From positions 1 to 64,000 of the forward strand of contig CAYQOX010000007.1 in NCBI GenBank assembly GCA_964419335.1: a stretch of DNA of 64,000 nt, read 5' to 3'. Under the pieces are notes generated by a model. That model did no database searches. It had not been told where the DNA came from and saw only the letters and a list, made by a program, of their open reading frames with translations. Source of the stretch: CAYQOX01 sp964419335. Its GTDB lineage: Bacteria > Hinthialibacterota > Hinthialibacteria > Hinthialibacterales > Hinthialibacteraceae. This document shows, in pieces, positions 1 through 7,557 of this stretch (its first letter is position 1; each line of letters opens with the position of its first letter). The position numbers and the translations under genes were made by a program.

Positions 1-68
1 TCTCGCTATAGAATCATGTCATGTTTCCTTTTCAATGTATCAAAAAGTACTCAAATCCAGGATGAACC
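1..68. repeat. Dispersed intergenic repeat, copy A (cut by window edge)
   Basis: These 68 bases recur at 59451-59518 with only three mismatches by eye. A shorter core (TCTCGCTAT.GAATCATG) recurs near 38923-38940. The copy begins at the first base of the window, so its left end is unseen. It encodes no protein and lies upstream of an oxidoreductase gene. Multiple intergenic copies suggest a REP/MITE-like or other non-autonomous element. Origin and function are unknown. Confidence 0.75.
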
Positions 69-349
69 AAAAAAATGTTAAAACGGGGTTGAATAGCAAA
101 GCGATCAATGAATGAATTGATAAAATTGAATTTATAAAAAAGCGTACGATTCCTATTGACAATTAGCCTTCAATTCACCATCCTGATTTAATTATAAATA
201 ATAGCTTTAAATTTGCCTGAATCAAAGCCATTCTCCACACAAGAAGGCTACAGTGATCACCTAAAAAAAGGTAGCATGAAGGCTAGCCAATACAATGGGG
301 TGAGTTACATCATATAAGTATACCACAAAGAGAGAAAGGAGAAATGATT
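69..349. other. AT-rich non-coding leader
   Basis: No convincing gene lies here. A TTGACA hexamer occurs at 157-162, but no good -10 box follows at standard spacing. The only clear signal is the Shine-Dalgarno AGGAG at 337-341, which serves the ATG at 350. Confidence 0.5.
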
Positions 350-1528
350 ATGGCACAACGGCCTCTGAACGTAGGTCTGGTCGGTGGAGGGGGAGGAGCC
401 TTCATCGTTAATCCGCACCAGAGAGCGATCTTTTTTGATGGTACTCGTCGGGTAACCGCAGCTGCTTTGCATCCTGATCCGGATGTGGCGATGAAAGAAG
501 CGGAAAATTGGGCGTATCCTCTCAAAGGATATCGCAACTATGATGAAATGCTGGAGGAAGAATCGAAAAAGCCGGAGGGGGAAAGGCTTGATTACGTCTT
601 GATCTGTACTCCCAATCATGTGCATTTCGATCCTGCCAAAAAAGCCTTGGAGAAAGGGATTCCTGTTTTTTGTGAAAAACCGCTCACGGTGACCTTGGAA
701 GAATCAGACGAATTAGTGCGTATCGTGAATGAGAAGAAAATTCCGTTTTGTACCGCACATACTTACTTGGGGCATTGGAGCAGCCGCTTAGCACGTTTTA
801 TTATTACCTCGGGTCTCTTAGGAGAAGTCCGCTGGGTGGATGCCTATTATATCCAAGGGTGGCTCGCCAGTCGTACCGAAGATCAGGGAATAATGCAGGC
901 GGAATGGCGTGTAGACCCCAAACGTGCGGGCGCCAGTTGCTGCGGGGGTGATATTGGAACTCACGCGTTAATGCAATTACGCTATGTTACCGGTCTTGAT
1001 GTGGTTAAACTCCGTGGCTTTTTAGAAACCTTTGTTCATGGTCGCCAGCTCGATGATCACTTTACTACTTATTGTGAACTTTCCAATGGTGGAAAAGCCA
1101 TGGTTCGTGCTACTCAGATTGCGATCGGTCACAAGAATAATCTTGGCATTGAAGTGTGTTGTGAAAAGGGGACCTTGCGTTGGAGCCAGGAAGATGCCGA
1201 GGGATTGACGGTTCATCTACTGGGTCAACCTGATCGCACCTATTGGCGTGGTGAAGTACAGCCCCATGATGGCTTCTTCAAGGATATTCCTGATGATCTG
1301 ATGAGCGAACCGACGGTTCCCTCGGGTCACGTAGAAGCCTTTCACGATGCCTTTGCGCGGTTGCACCGTTGCTTTGAAAAAGATGTACGCGCCTATCAGG
1401 AAGGTTCCTATACGGGCACTGATGGTTCTCAATATGCTACGGTGGAAGATGGACGTATGGGAATTGCTTTCATCGCCAAGGCTATCGAAAGTAATAATAA
1501 TAATCACGCCGAAGTTGAAATCAAATAG
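350..1528 (+). CDS. Gfo/Idh/MocA family oxidoreductase
   Basis: Predicted NAD(P)-dependent sugar or cyclitol oxidoreductase of about 392 residues, probably cytoplasmic since no export signal is visible. The N-terminus has the Gly-rich dinucleotide loop (VGLVGGGGGAF, about residues 8-18). TPNHVH follows near 87-92 and the family EKP motif near 109-111, whose Lys contacts cofactor and substrate in characterised members. The C-terminal half looks like the usual alpha/beta substrate domain. I chose ATG 350 because AGGAG at 337-341 is 8 nt away; ATG 344 would be only 2 nt from it. A terminator follows at 1554. The neighbouring sulfatase suggests a role in catabolising sugars released from sulfated or host glycans, which is inference. 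The substrate cannot be read from sequence. Confidence 0.9.
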   Translation: MAQRPLNVGLVGGGGGAFIVNPHQRAIFFDGTRRVTAAALHPDPDVAMKEAENWAYPLKGYRNYDEMLEEESKKPEGERLDYVLICTPNHVHFDPAKKALEKGIPVFCEKPLTVTLEESDELVRIVNEKKIPFCTAHTYLGHWSSRLARFIITSGLLGEVRWVDAYYIQGWLASRTEDQGIMQAEWRVDPKRAGASCCGGDIGTHALMQLRYVTGLDVVKLRGFLETFVHGRQLDDHFTTYCELSNGGKAMVRATQIAIGHKNNLGIEVCCEKGTLRWSQEDAEGLTVHLLGQPDRTYWRGEVQPHDGFFKDIPDDLMSEPTVPSGHVEAFHDAFARLHRCFEKDVRAYQEGSYTGTDGSQYATVEDGRMGIAFIAKAIESNNNNHAEVEIK

Positions 1529-1553
1529 TTTTCTTGTTTCATAGCATTTTACA

Positions 1554-1587
1554 GGGGCACGGGTTTTCTCGTGCCCTTTTGATTTTT
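1554..1587 (+). terminator. Rho-independent terminator after Gfo/Idh gene
   Basis: GGGCACG (1555-1561) pairs perfectly with CGTGCCC (1570-1576) across an 8-nt loop. TTTTGATTTTT follows. It separates the oxidoreductase from the sulfatase transcript. Confidence 0.85.
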
Positions 1588-1663
1588 GAGCATTACCATG
1601 TAGACAAACCAGAAAATTTTTTGGATAATGAATAAAATCATGAATTAATCGAGGGAATAAACC

Positions 1664-3562
1664 ATGAATCGAAAAGTCACACGTCGTCATTTTCTCGCCA
1701 ATACATCCACTGCGGTTACTGCAGGAACCTTGGTGGGAACACAATCCACATTTTCGTTGGCTCAAGAAGAGAAACTCCCCAATATTCTTTGGATCACCAG
1801 TGAAGATAACGGTCCTCAGATGGGCTGTTATGGGGATGACTACGCCGATACGCCGAACCTGGATCGTTTGGCTGCGAGAGGCGCGATTTATCGCTATGCC
1901 TGGTCAACCGCGCCAGTTTGTGCACCGGCGCGAACTTGTATCATTTCCGGCATGTATGCCAACGCTACCGGTTCGCAGCATATGCGTAGCATGGCTAGCT
2001 TACCCGCAGGGATGAAAATGTATCCGCAATATTTGCGTGAAAAAGGTTATTACTGCACCAACAACCGTAAGGAAGATTACAATTTACAAAAGCCGGGTGA
2101 GGTTTGGGATGAGTCCAGCGGTAGTGCACATTATAAAAACCGCAAACCGGGTCAACCTTTCTTTGCCATATTCAACTTTACCACTACCCATGAGAGTCAA
2201 ATTCGAAAACGCCCGCATGATTTTAAGCATGATCCCGGGGAGGTTCGAGTTCCTGCTTATCATCCCGATACTCCTGAAGTCCGCAAAGATTGGGCACAAT
2301 ATCATGACAAAATGAGTGAAATGGATGCTCAGGTTGGTAAGATTCTCGACGACTTGGAAGAAGCGGGATTATCGGAAGATACTATTATCTTCTATTATGG
2401 AGATCATGGTCCTGGAATGCCGCGCGGCAAACGTTGGCCCTATAATTCCGGCCTGCACGTGCCAATGGTTGTGTATGTACCCGAAAAATTCATACATCTT
2501 GCTCCCAAGGGATATGAACCTGGTGCGAAGTTGGATCGCTTGGTTGGGTTTGTCGATCTGGCGCCAACCGTTTTGAGTCTTGCTGGAATCAGACCGCCCA
2601 AATATATGCAGGGGCAGGCTTTTATGGGGAAATACGAAACTCCAGAGCCTGAATTTGCTTTTGGTTTTCGTGGGCGCATGGATGAACGCTACGATATGGT
2701 TCGCTCGGTTCGGGATCAACGCTATATTTATATAAAAAATTACATGCCTCACAAAATTTATGGTCAACGCATCAACTACATGTTCCAAACTCCAACCACT
2801 CAAGTGTGGAAAAAACTTTATGATCAGGGAGAACTTGATCCGCCGAAAACTTACTTTTGGGAAACCAAACCGGCTGAAGAAATGTACGATCTGGAGAAAG
2901 ATCCTGACGAAGTGAATAATTTGGCCGATTCTGAGCAGCATCAAGATATACTCAATCAATTTCGCCGTGCCCAGAGGCAAAAAGCGTTGGAAATACGCGA
3001 TATAGGTTTCCTTCCCGAGCCAGAGATTCACTCTCGTTCGCAAGGTATGACTCCTTATGAAATGGCTCATGATGAATCCAAGTATCCCTTGAATAAGATT
3101 ATGCGTACTGCTGATCTCGCCTCTTCGTTAAAGGAAGGTGTGAATGATAAGTTGTACCAAGCCATGCAGGATGATGATAGTGCGGTTCGCTATTGGGGCA
3201 TCCTTGGATTGATAATGCGGGGTGAGGATGCGGTCAAGGAATCTACATCCCAATTGCACGAAGCCTTAAAAGATAATGCTCCTTGCGTGCGGGTGGCGGC
3301 GTGTGAAGCCTTGGGGGAATATGGTTCTGAGGAGGATTTAGAAAAAGTATTACCGGAGTTAATGGAACTTTCCAATTCAGATAAGAGCGGGGCCCTGGTT
3401 GCTACAATGGCTTTGAATGTGGTGGATCAATTGGGGGAACAATGTAGACCCTATAAAGATCAAATCGCCAAACTTCCTAAAGAAGATCCCAACACCCATG
3501 GGCGGATGAACAGCTATACCGGGCGATTGTTACAAACCATAATGGAACGTTTTGAATCGTAA
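1664..3562 (+). CDS. Tat-exported sulfatase with C-terminal HEAT-like repeats
   Basis: Arylsulfatase/heparan-sulfamidase-like hydrolase of 632 residues. Residues 1-33 form a Tat signal (R7-R8 in VTRRHFL, hydrophobic stretch, then SLAQ), so it acts outside the cytoplasm. The core starts at PNILWITSEDNG, where D48 and N49 fall at the metal-ligand region. The signature C86-A-P-A-R90 marks Cys86 as the residue converted to formylglycine. A later FYYGDHGPG segment carries further metal ligands. Roughly residues 505-620 are helical repeats resembling HEAT repeats (VRYWGILGL, VRVAACEALGEYG), an accessory scaffold seen in Planctomycete-type sulfatases. Activation needs a formylglycine-generating enzyme, not present in this window. 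The exact sulfated substrate is unknown. Confidence 0.93.
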   Translation: MNRKVTRRHFLANTSTAVTAGTLVGTQSTFSLAQEEKLPNILWITSEDNGPQMGCYGDDYADTPNLDRLAARGAIYRYAWSTAPVCAPARTCIISGMYANATGSQHMRSMASLPAGMKMYPQYLREKGYYCTNNRKEDYNLQKPGEVWDESSGSAHYKNRKPGQPFFAIFNFTTTHESQIRKRPHDFKHDPGEVRVPAYHPDTPEVRKDWAQYHDKMSEMDAQVGKILDDLEEAGLSEDTIIFYYGDHGPGMPRGKRWPYNSGLHVPMVVYVPEKFIHLAPKGYEPGAKLDRLVGFVDLAPTVLSLAGIRPPKYMQGQAFMGKYETPEPEFAFGFRGRMDERYDMVRSVRDQRYIYIKNYMPHKIYGQRINYMFQTPTTQVWKKLYDQGELDPPKTYFWETKPAEEMYDLEKDPDEVNNLADSEQHQDILNQFRRAQRQKALEIRDIGFLPEPEIHSRSQGMTPYEMAHDESKYPLNKIMRTADLASSLKEGVNDKLYQAMQDDDSAVRYWGILGLIMRGEDAVKESTSQLHEALKDNAPCVRVAACEALGEYGSEEDLEKVLPELMELSNSDKSGALVATMALNVVDQLGEQCRPYKDQIAKLPKEDPNTHGRMNSYTGRLLQTIMERFES

Positions 3563-3624
3563 ATTGTGTATGTGTGATGGGAGCATTTTTTTTCGTTCCA
3601 ATGAGCATGCATAAAAAAATGGGT

Positions 3625-3668
3625 AAGGCGAGGCTCTGGCGTGAGAGTCTCGCCTTCATGTTTTTGGA
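3625..3668. terminator. Bidirectional terminator between convergent genes
   Basis: A 13-bp stem (3625-3637 with 3644-3656, one G-T pair, loop ggcgtg) lies between the sulfatase and the minus-strand porin. TTTTT follows at about 3660 on the plus strand. The A-run at 3612-3619 gives a T-run on the minus strand, so it can serve both genes. Confidence 0.85.
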
Positions 3669-3693
3669 CTTCATATATTGTTACTTATGTCAC

Positions 3694-4893
3694 TTAGAAT
3701 ATGATCTCGCATCGTAATCCCAGGGCAAGGGCGTCATCGTTTCCTATCCCGCCGGGATTCATAATATATTGAAGATCCGGTTTAAGGTTCATCCAGTTTG
3801 TGAGTTGTGCCATGTAAAAGAGTTCAATGGCTGTTTCTCTCTCGTCGGCAAAATCCGCTTTATTACTGAATTCGACAGTAAAGGCTCCGACACCCCAAAT
3901 ATCTTCATCCCGAGAGGGAAGTGCTCCCACCCATTGAAAACCTCCTCCATAATAATGTTCCACTTCGCTGCGATCCTCCGGTGCCCATCCATACTGAGCA
4001 AATACGCCTATCCCTTGTTTATCCTCGGAGTTTTCACTCCATACTTCTTGATCCCAAGTTACATACCATCCGTAACTGTCGGATACGGTATCCCTTCGTG
4101 AGGTACTTGAATCAAAATACTCAAATCGGTCCCCATTCCACCATCCTCCCATGCGGAAATGACCAGGATGATTCGCAATCGCATAATGATAAGCAGGTTC
4201 AGCGATAACCAGGGGCCCTCGAAAATGATCGATGGTATTGCCGATGGATCGCCCTCCATTTGGACGCCCATGATACACCCCTACATTCATTGAAAGCGCA
4301 TCCAGCGGTTGGGTTCCAAGAACGACGCCCCAATCCTGATCGGGAAAGGATGGCATTGGAATCGTAGGAGAAAAGCCAGGTGAAGAATGGATAAATTCCA
4401 GCCCATAATCTACGTAAGCAAAATCATCGTTGGCTTCCTGTTTCCCTATTTTGATCCAAGCGTTTTCATCCCATAGGGATTGTTTATACCAGAATTCTGA
4501 CACTTGGGTAAAATCATCGGCGTCGATATTGGATACAACTTGAAAATCCCCCACATAATTTTCTGTAATTCCATAGCCATGCTGTTCTTGTAAATGAACG
4601 AAGAAAGTTCCTCCGTTCCATAAATTCGCTAGTTCACTATCCCATTCTAAATAAATACTCAAATCGCCTTTGTACTCATTTCCGGTCTTCATTCCTCCTG
4701 TTGTATTGTGAAAAAATTCTGCCGTGTAAACTATATCGAGTAAAACTCCATAATCTCGGATAGAGTCGTGTATACCTAAACGGTCAGTGATCAAGTGTTC
4801 ATTCGAGGGTGTAATGTTATTAAAGTCTTCTTGAGCCTGGGTTTCCAGGAAGGGGATTGTCAGGGTAAAACAAGCGAACAGGATGCGTTTCAT
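3694..4893 (-). CDS. OprB-family carbohydrate-selective porin
   Basis: Outer-membrane beta-barrel of 399 residues with a Sec signal peptide (about 1-20, ending TQAQ). The mature protein shows the OprB pattern: an N-terminal 'RDYGVLLDIVYTAEF' strand region, alternating aromatic/polar strands, 'PMPSFPDQDWGVVLG', and a C-terminal strand ending in Phe (LRCEIIF), the usual BAM recognition feature. OprB relatives allow passive uptake of sugars across the outer membrane, which fits the carbohydrate genes in this window. It is transcribed divergently from the osmoprotectant ABC operon with about 200 bp between starts, and ends at the shared terminator. The specific sugar is unknown. Confidence 0.88.
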   Translation of the reverse strand: MKRILFACFTLTIPFLETQAQEDFNNITPSNEHLITDRLGIHDSIRDYGVLLDIVYTAEFFHNTTGGMKTGNEYKGDLSIYLEWDSELANLWNGGTFFVHLQEQHGYGITENYVGDFQVVSNIDADDFTQVSEFWYKQSLWDENAWIKIGKQEANDDFAYVDYGLEFIHSSPGFSPTIPMPSFPDQDWGVVLGTQPLDALSMNVGVYHGRPNGGRSIGNTIDHFRGPLVIAEPAYHYAIANHPGHFRMGGWWNGDRFEYFDSSTSRRDTVSDSYGWYVTWDQEVWSENSEDKQGIGVFAQYGWAPEDRSEVEHYYGGGFQWVGALPSRDEDIWGVGAFTVEFSNKADFADERETAIELFYMAQLTNWMNLKPDLQYIMNPGGIGNDDALALGLRCEIIF

Positions 4894-5094
4894 TTTGATA
4901 ATACCTCTTTTCTAAGATGTAGAATGACAGGGTTTGCAAAAAAATCTTTTGTTATGCAATCATATCTTAAGATTAAAGAGGTTGAAATACAACCTTTGGG
5001 AGTAAAAGAATTTGGCCTTTGTTTTCTTTTTATAACCATGTTAAATAGAAGGGATGAAAATAATTCAAAAAGAAGAAGAAACAAGGTAATTGTT

Positions 5095-5874
5095 ATGATT
5101 GCAATTAAAGGTGTCCGAAAAATGTATGATGAGGGAGAAACCGAGGCGGTTAAAGGGGTAGATTTAACCGTGGAAAAAGGAGAATTCGTTGTCATTTTAG
5201 GAGAATCTGGCTGTGGTAAGACCACGACCCTCAAGATGATTAATCGACTCATTGATCTCTCGGAAGGGACGATAGAAGTCGAGGGAGAAGATACGAGCCA
5301 TGTGGATCCTGTGCAATTGCGCCGCCGGATAGGCTATGTTTTTCAAGGAATTGGGCTTTTCCCTCATATGACGGTTGGAGAAAATGTAGGATTAGTCCCT
5401 CAGTTGCTGGAATGGGATAAGGAAGATATTGAAAAACGTATCGATGAGTTATTAAATTTAATCAACCTCCCTCCTGACCAATATAAAGAGCGCATGCCTA
5501 ATGCACTTTCTGGTGGTCAAAAACAGCGGGTCGGATTGGCACGTGCCTTGGCGGCACGTCCGAAGATCATGTTAATGGACGAGCCTTTCGGAGCTCTCGA
5601 TCCTTTAACCCGCGATGTCCTCCAAGAAGAATACCGCAAAATCCACAAGGATTTGATGCTTACCTCCATCATGGTAACCCACGATATGACTGAAGCCTTG
5701 GTTTTGGCGGATCGTATTGCGGTCATGAAAGAGGGGGAAATGATCCAGATAGACACCCCACATAATTTATTAACGAATCCTGCGCATGACTATGTAAAAG
5801 AACTCATGGATATGCCTAAACGACAAGCAGACCGTGTAGAAGAATTGGTGGCAGAAATTGAGGAGACGTCTTAA
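5095..5874 (+). CDS. Glycine betaine/choline-type ABC transporter, ATP-binding protein
   Basis: ATPase of 259 residues energising osmoprotectant uptake (ProV/OpuBA/OpuCA type). Walker A is GESGCGKT (36-43), the signature LSGGQ lies at 138-142, Walker B IMLMDEP at 158-164 and the H-loop His at about 196. The opening 'MIAIKGVRKMY...AVKGVDLTVEKGEF' is typical. An open frame extends upstream to 4795, but that part is lysine-rich, unlike the family, and covers the divergent porin start. ATG 5095 preceded by AAGG is the sensible start. No C-terminal CBS domains are present, unlike classic OpuCA. The stop TAA (5872-5874) overlaps the next gene's ATG by one base, indicating translational coupling. 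Confidence 0.93.
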   Translation: MIAIKGVRKMYDEGETEAVKGVDLTVEKGEFVVILGESGCGKTTTLKMINRLIDLSEGTIEVEGEDTSHVDPVQLRRRIGYVFQGIGLFPHMTVGENVGLVPQLLEWDKEDIEKRIDELLNLINLPPDQYKERMPNALSGGQKQRVGLARALAARPKIMLMDEPFGALDPLTRDVLQEEYRKIHKDLMLTSIMVTHDMTEALVLADRIAVMKEGEMIQIDTPHNLLTNPAHDYVKELMDMPKRQADRVEELVAEIEETS

Positions 5875-7478
5875 TGGAAAATTGGAGTGAACTACAAAAA
5901 AATCTTTTTGAGCAGTTGCTTGTACTACCGGGCAATCTTTCCAATCATTTATTAATAACGATGTTGCCTTTGTTCATAGGAATTTGTGTGAGTTTACCAC
6001 TCGCTATATTTGTGATACGTTTTCCTTCCCTTCAATATCCCGTCTTGACGGTAGTGAGTGTGATTCAAACCATTCCTAGTCTTGCCTTGTTGGCGCTCAT
6101 GGTTCCCGTCTTATTGGGAGTTAGTATGCTAACCATGACCTTGTTCGGGTTTGAAATCTCAGCATTGGGTTTTTACCCCACGGTTATAGCCTTAACTCTA
6201 TACAGTATATTACCGATGTTACGCAACGCGGTGACGGGATTAATGGGAGTTGATCCCGCAATGATCGAGGCGGCACGTGGTTCGGGAATGACACCTCGGC
6301 AAGTCCTTACCAAGGTACAGTTGCCTCTAGCGGCCCCCGTCATTATTGCTGGGATTCGCACGGCGACCGTTTGGGTGGTTGGAATCGCAACGTTGGCCAC
6401 TCCAGTAGGGCAACAGTGTTTGGGAAATTACATTTTTCGAGGTTTGCAAACCCGCAATTGGACGGCGGTGTTATTTGGTTGTATTATCGCGGCTATTTTA
6501 GCCATGATTTTGGACTTATTGATTGGGGGGTTACAAAAAGCGGTGAGTGAAAGACGGCGCACCTTAGCTATTGTTGTTACCACTTGCCTCATCTTCATTT
6601 TATTGACGGGTTTGATTTCACCTCAAATTGTTCTCTGGGCAAAGCAATCGGCGGAGAATGATCGAGGCGTAATATGGATTGGTTCAAAGACTTTTACAGA
6701 ACAATATATTCTATCCAGTGTTATGCAGGAATTACTGAACGATGCGGGATTTGATGCTCGTCAAAAAGAGAGTTTAGGTTCAACGGTGGTCTTTGATGCT
6801 CTGGCTGGAGGGGAGATTGATTGTTATGTGGATTACAGTGGTACCATTTGGGCGAATTACATGAAACATGATGAATTTAAAGATTCGCAAACCGTGATTG
6901 AGGAGGTTTCCGAATGGCTTAATGAAGAGCATGGCATTCACTGTATGGGATCTTTAGGATTCGAAAATGCTTATGCTCTTGCCATGGAAGAGGAAGAAGC
7001 TCAAGCCAAGAATATAAATGATATTAATGATCTCACCCCTTATTCATCCGATATGGTTATTGGTGGGGATTATGAATTTTTTGGCCGTCCAGAATGGCGG
7101 ACGGTGCGTATAAGTTACGATTTAGATTTTAAAAATCAAAAGAGTTATGATTCCACTTTTATGTACAATGCGATACGTCAAGATGAAGTGGATGTTATTG
7201 CTTCATTTTCCAGTGATGGACGGATCGAAGCGTTTGATTTAACCATACTTGATGATCCGAAAAACGCGATTCCACCTTACGATGCCTTGCTTCTTTTGTC
7301 ACAGTCTGCAGCCAAAAAACAAGGGGTTATTGAGGCTTTAAAACCAATGATTTACAGCATCGAGGTCGAGACCATGCGCCATGCTAATTACTTGGTTGAT
7401 CGAGATGAAGGCAAACAAACCATTAAGCAAGCCGCTCGTTGGTTAAAAGATCAAATCAAGCAAAAAATTCCTGAATGA
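5874..7478 (+). CDS. Fused permease and substrate-binding protein of osmoprotectant ABC transporter
   Basis: A 534-residue fusion. Residues 20-245 hold about six membrane segments with the EAA loop (EAARGSGMTPRQ..., about 132-155) that docks the ATPase. From about residue 265 the protein becomes an OpuAC/QAT-type ligand-binding domain beginning 'VIWIGSKTFTEQYIL' and containing 'GGEIDCYVDYSGT', a hallmark of the glycine betaine/choline-binding family. The fusion tethers the binding domain outside the membrane. With the upstream ATPase it forms a complete two-gene importer. Betaine, choline, carnitine or a similar quaternary amine is the likely substrate. Residue-level specificity was not resolved. 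Confidence 0.92.
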   Translation: MENWSELQKNLFEQLLVLPGNLSNHLLITMLPLFIGICVSLPLAIFVIRFPSLQYPVLTVVSVIQTIPSLALLALMVPVLLGVSMLTMTLFGFEISALGFYPTVIALTLYSILPMLRNAVTGLMGVDPAMIEAARGSGMTPRQVLTKVQLPLAAPVIIAGIRTATVWVVGIATLATPVGQQCLGNYIFRGLQTRNWTAVLFGCIIAAILAMILDLLIGGLQKAVSERRRTLAIVVTTCLIFILLTGLISPQIVLWAKQSAENDRGVIWIGSKTFTEQYILSSVMQELLNDAGFDARQKESLGSTVVFDALAGGEIDCYVDYSGTIWANYMKHDEFKDSQTVIEEVSEWLNEEHGIHCMGSLGFENAYALAMEEEEAQAKNINDINDLTPYSSDMVIGGDYEFFGRPEWRTVRISYDLDFKNQKSYDSTFMYNAIRQDEVDVIASFSSDGRIEAFDLTILDDPKNAIPPYDALLLLSQSAAKKQGVIEALKPMIYSIEVETMRHANYLVDRDEGKQTIKQAARWLKDQIKQKIPE

Positions 7479-7489
7479 TTTAAAACATA

Positions 7490-7531
7490 AGAGGGAGTGA
7501 AAGCCTGTGAAATTCCCGTTTCACTCCCTCT
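7490..7531. terminator. Bidirectional terminator between ABC operon and tex
   Basis: A 13-bp perfect stem (AGAGGGAGTGAAA at 7490-7502 with its complement at 7519-7531) with a 16-nt loop lies between convergent genes. T/C-rich sequence follows on the plus strand. Confidence 0.8.
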
Positions 7532-7557
7532 CTTTCTTTGAAGGTGGGTTTGGTTCC

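Noticed and set aside
1217..1765. 182-codon antisense frame spanning two genes
   Set aside because: It runs across a terminator and two genuine coding regions without domain evidence.
2369..3070. 233-codon antisense frame opposite the sulfatase
   Set aside because: A codon-structure shadow; the sense gene is unambiguous.
4795..5094. N-terminal extension of the osmoprotectant ATPase
   Set aside because: It overlaps the divergent porin start, is unlike the family and lacks a ribosome site; ATG 5095 fits.
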